Source: Posidonia oceanica (lineage: Eukaryota; Streptophyta; Magnoliopsida; Alismatales; Posidoniaceae). Taken from it: a DNA stretch of 64,000 bases. The translations under genes and the position numbers were made by a program. The DNA lies in the NCBI GenBank assembly GCA_037176725.1, contig JAZBRS010000074.1, forward strand, positions 65,972,001 to 66,036,000. Reading direction: 5' to 3'. Shown here piece after piece: positions 63,601-64,000 of the stretch (positions are counted from its first letter, which is position 1; the number at the start of each line of letters is the position of its first letter). The notes under the pieces were generated by a model. That model was not told the DNA's origin. It searched no databases and was given only the letters and a program-made list of their open reading frames with translations.

Positions 63601-64000
63601 GCTGATCTGGGGCTGGATCTGCTAAGGGTTGGCCTGAGGGTGGGGGTATAACAGGTCTAGGGTGAGTTGGCCTAGTTGCCGGTGCTGGGGGCCTGTAAAT
63701 CCTCCCCGATCGCGTTACTTCCGCGCACATTTCTGTGGCATAGCTGTAGGGGACGCGATGGGTGTCCAGGGTCAAATCAATGACGACTGGAGCACGTGCT
63801 GCGAGCACAGGAGGGGTTACAAGGGGGCCTATAGAATGCTGAGGTCTATCTAGTGGGTATGGTTGTTGGGGTGGGAAGGCTGGGGCAGGTTGAGGTCTGC
63901 CTAGAAGGTGTGGTTGAGGTCGCCCTAGAAGGTGAATGGGAGAACTAGGCTGGGCTCTGGCTAAAAGGTGTACAGGAGATTGAGCCTGAGGGAGCACGGT
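57650..64000 (-). CDS. gag-pol: El-5 gag(part)-pro-pol polyprotein, uninterrupted, 5' end outside window
   Basis: A single open frame of more than 2100 codons that enters from the window edge inside the C-terminal third of gag; no start is visible. Numbered from the first codons in the window: Pro-rich gag tail (1-230), protease with VDNGSG at about 264-269 and LLLGRPWLH near 335, G-patch-like segment near 415-475, a long acidic Ser/Ala/Gln linker (to about 1090), RT with YVDD near 1241-1244, degenerate RNase H, archaeal-type RNase H, and integrase with D, D, E near 1838, 1899 and 1935, ending in a GPF-type tail at 57650. Gag, pro and pol are in one frame, so no frameshift or intron is needed for the visible part. 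This differs from Ogre elements reported to splice out an intron near the pro/RT boundary. No inactivating change seen. Confidence 0.93.
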   Translation of the reverse strand, partial: TVLPQAQSPVHLLARAQPSSPIHLLGRPQPHLLGRPQPAPAFPPQQPYPLDRPQHSIGPLVTPPVLAARAPVVIDLTLDTHRVPYSYATEMCAEVTRSGRIYRPPAPATRPTHPRPVIPPPSGQPLADPAPDQPVVSQAPSRPVVTQLPATTPIEPARITPPAARRDQPRADLTSQLKKVKADISIWDLIHTSAEHREAFLRVFQAARVSQSIEPSALESMVGLIAEPQVISFTSDELPPAGINHNQPLFVTVQFKNFRIPLTLVDNGSGLNVCPLRTATKLGFRAEDITPAVKGMTAFDNTHHDAIGILIIPLAIGPVIFDVEFYVVDLKPNFNLLLGRPWLHKHQVLPSTLHRMIKYRRGDDVIVVMAENFEKERIEAVSLVSSQSIPFDPEISEALYRVNRCEPVNFVPDLERVNSLTVHSNPFRMVENVCHRWGYTKGTPLGRHGQGIAEPIVAVERRKSEGLGYEPKLDEDHCFQLRDRAPAIPRDLTNFTSAGILGSTDYQAATPIEDWVCVEDYYSDEEQSDATEAVPINSAETVVRAEAPQSIYLALPLAETAGSSAGPVANASSHPFPATPASQEQSAAVQESETLLLAEPSMLPAVTATSVPLPPSLEGQSINSVGSVAQPAPSASSSGMQLAQSALHSPDDPQQLSLQDPMASEAALSQLRPDTKGQLSTTLSGPLSPPRSTPVYSSAVTLEAYPSAAPLACLFGPSTSELPSADAPVNQIMQIPRATIRLAAGPVPQAPGAYYVNSPSDEEEGAAIEAQVDSWMSDLELLYQEQIKSITEDLADHQAAERKGKAVVTDPPLQEDHASIMVLEDSAMPDSPRPDELITLQPEGGSRWFVQPMPHLSNISSGSNQISRQSGISSSSTLEDPEGGASAANTAAAEQSAASAAEQSAVSAAESVEPSAVSTEHSAESVRPEQAVEGVAGTKVAHRGYKNTRVSVTILKRHQGQAAEHMHSFNITSPSFEKEILSELIAYGEEDDTGIDETDEPLPEFRPYDDDPEGPNLHVEEEMEVVNIGTAEEVREVCISAQLSTQARAEFIAFLKEYADVFAWNYEDMVGLDIEIVVHNLPLNPDAKPVKQKLRRWRPQWLLMIKEEIMKQLGVNFLKVVLYPEWLANIVPVPKKDGRIRICIDYRDLNKASPKDDFPLPHIDVLVDNTAGHKMLSFMDGFSGYNQIKMAEEDMEKTSFITPWGVFCYQVMPFGLKNAGATYQRAMTALFHDLMHQEVEVYVDDMIAKTKEPEDHLACLRKLFNRLRKYKLRLNPKKCVFGVSSGKLLGYIVSQRGIEVDPLKAQAIVDMPPPRTEKEVRSLLGRLQYISRFIAQLTPICEPIFKLLRKNAQIHWSEECQAAFAKIKQLLIKPPVLVPPTPGRPLLLYLSTTQHSMGAVLGQHDESGRKERAIYYLSKKFNECEARYTTLEKTCLSLVWAAQKLRHYMMAYPVQLLCRHDPIKFLFQKPAMVGRCAKWQVLLSQYDITFVTQKSMKGQAMADHLADLPLPEYQPLQTQFPDEDILFAMEDSEQKDPKEAEEWQLYFDGAVNKKGRGVGAVLTTPQGQMTPFARKLTFTCTNNEAEYEACILGLRVALEHEVQKLHVHGDAMLVISQVNGEWKTKDPKLVPYHEHLLRLMKEFKSIRFTYLNRAKNAYADALATLASWLTISEDSTVDVSVTRIEQPAYCMSIEEADPAEGQPWYQDIKSFLESGSFPPDITATDKRTLARLASKYVLGAGQLYRRSYNQMLLRCLNKSEADTLMLQVHAGTCGPHMNGVLLAKKIMLQGYFWQTMEADCCRFVRRCHNCQIHGNFIKAPPHQLYNMSSPWPFSTWGIDVIGAIHLAASNGHRYILVAIDYFTKWVEAASYKTVTAAATEKFIRNNIVARYGVPYSVISDNGSNFIAKRIEEYLQSLRIKHHRSSPYRPQMNGAVESANKNIVKILKKMVEIHKDWHDKLPYALWAYRTSIRTSTGATPYSLVYGMEAVLPVEVEIPSLRILREAELEEAEWVEDRCIQLNLIDERRLQAMHNAHCYQKRMARAFLKKVQPRSFQPGDLVLRAIHLPDGRGKFRPNWRGPFVVKQIFSGGAVTLEDMDQVEQSEPVNLCYLKKYYQ

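Larger units (their letters stand above)
19079..64000 (-). mobile_element. El-5: Tat/Ogre element (family 1), split by El-6 and cut by window end
   Basis: Visible parts are the 3' LTR (19079-24968), PPT, 3' noncoding region (24982-26356, continuing at 53230 after El-6), accessory ORF, spacer and an open polyprotein frame to the window edge. The left target site would be GTAGG at 19074-19078; its partner lies outside. Gag start, leader and 5' LTR are beyond the window. All visible coding frames are intact, unlike in El-6. Confidence 0.88.

Overview
The window is plant nuclear DNA, almost certainly angiosperm, and by eye is made almost entirely of very large Ty3/gypsy LTR retrotransposons of the Tat/Ogre group. 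The evidence is gag, DNGS-type protease, reverse transcriptase, a decayed RNase H plus a second archaeal-type RNase H, and integrase without a chromodomain; a tRNA-Arg-type primer binding site; LTRs of 4-6 kb; and an accessory ORF of the DUF7745 / plant-mobile-domain-like kind. No host gene, tRNA, rRNA or CRISPR array was seen. The species cannot be named.

Six element copies are nested; El-1 to El-6 are labels used here. El-1 (minus) contributes only its 5' LTR (9-5878) and sits inside El-2 (plus), of which the accessory ORF (one nonsense codon), the 3' noncoding region, polypurine tract and 3' LTR remain (5879-13789). El-2 appears to sit inside the LTR of El-3 (plus; 13790-16037 remains). 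After a 0.95 kb unassigned stretch comes an LTR piece of El-4 (minus, 16989-19078). It is interrupted by El-5 (minus), seen as 3' LTR, part of the 3' noncoding region, then after an interruption the rest of that region, the accessory ORF and an uninterrupted gag(part)-pro-pol frame that runs off the window (19079-26356 and 53225-64000). El-6 (minus, 26357-53224) is complete, 26.9 kb, sits inside El-5 and has a 5-bp target site duplication AGGTA.

In sense order El-6 reads: 5' LTR, PBS, 1.3 kb leader, gag, pro, RT-RH-aRH-INT, 1.5 kb spacer, a 400-codon accessory ORF, 3.3 kb of tandem and hairpin repeats, PPT, 3' LTR. Its polyprotein is split by one inserted base at gag/pro and one stop between pro and RT; El-5 has neither break. 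The accessory ORF is in the position of a retroviral env gene, with a plausible splice donor in the leader, an acceptor before it and AATAAA after it.

The least ordinary content is noncoding. Several copies carry arrays of short inverted repeats whose two arms change together: the block between accessory ORF and PPT in El-2, El-5 and El-6; 58-bp double-hairpin modules in the El-4 LTR; hairpins in the El-3 LTR; and a long hairpin in the El-1/5/6 LTRs. All LTRs also share a block containing GGGTGCCTAACACC and a PBS-like motif about 120-165 bp inside the end next to the PBS.
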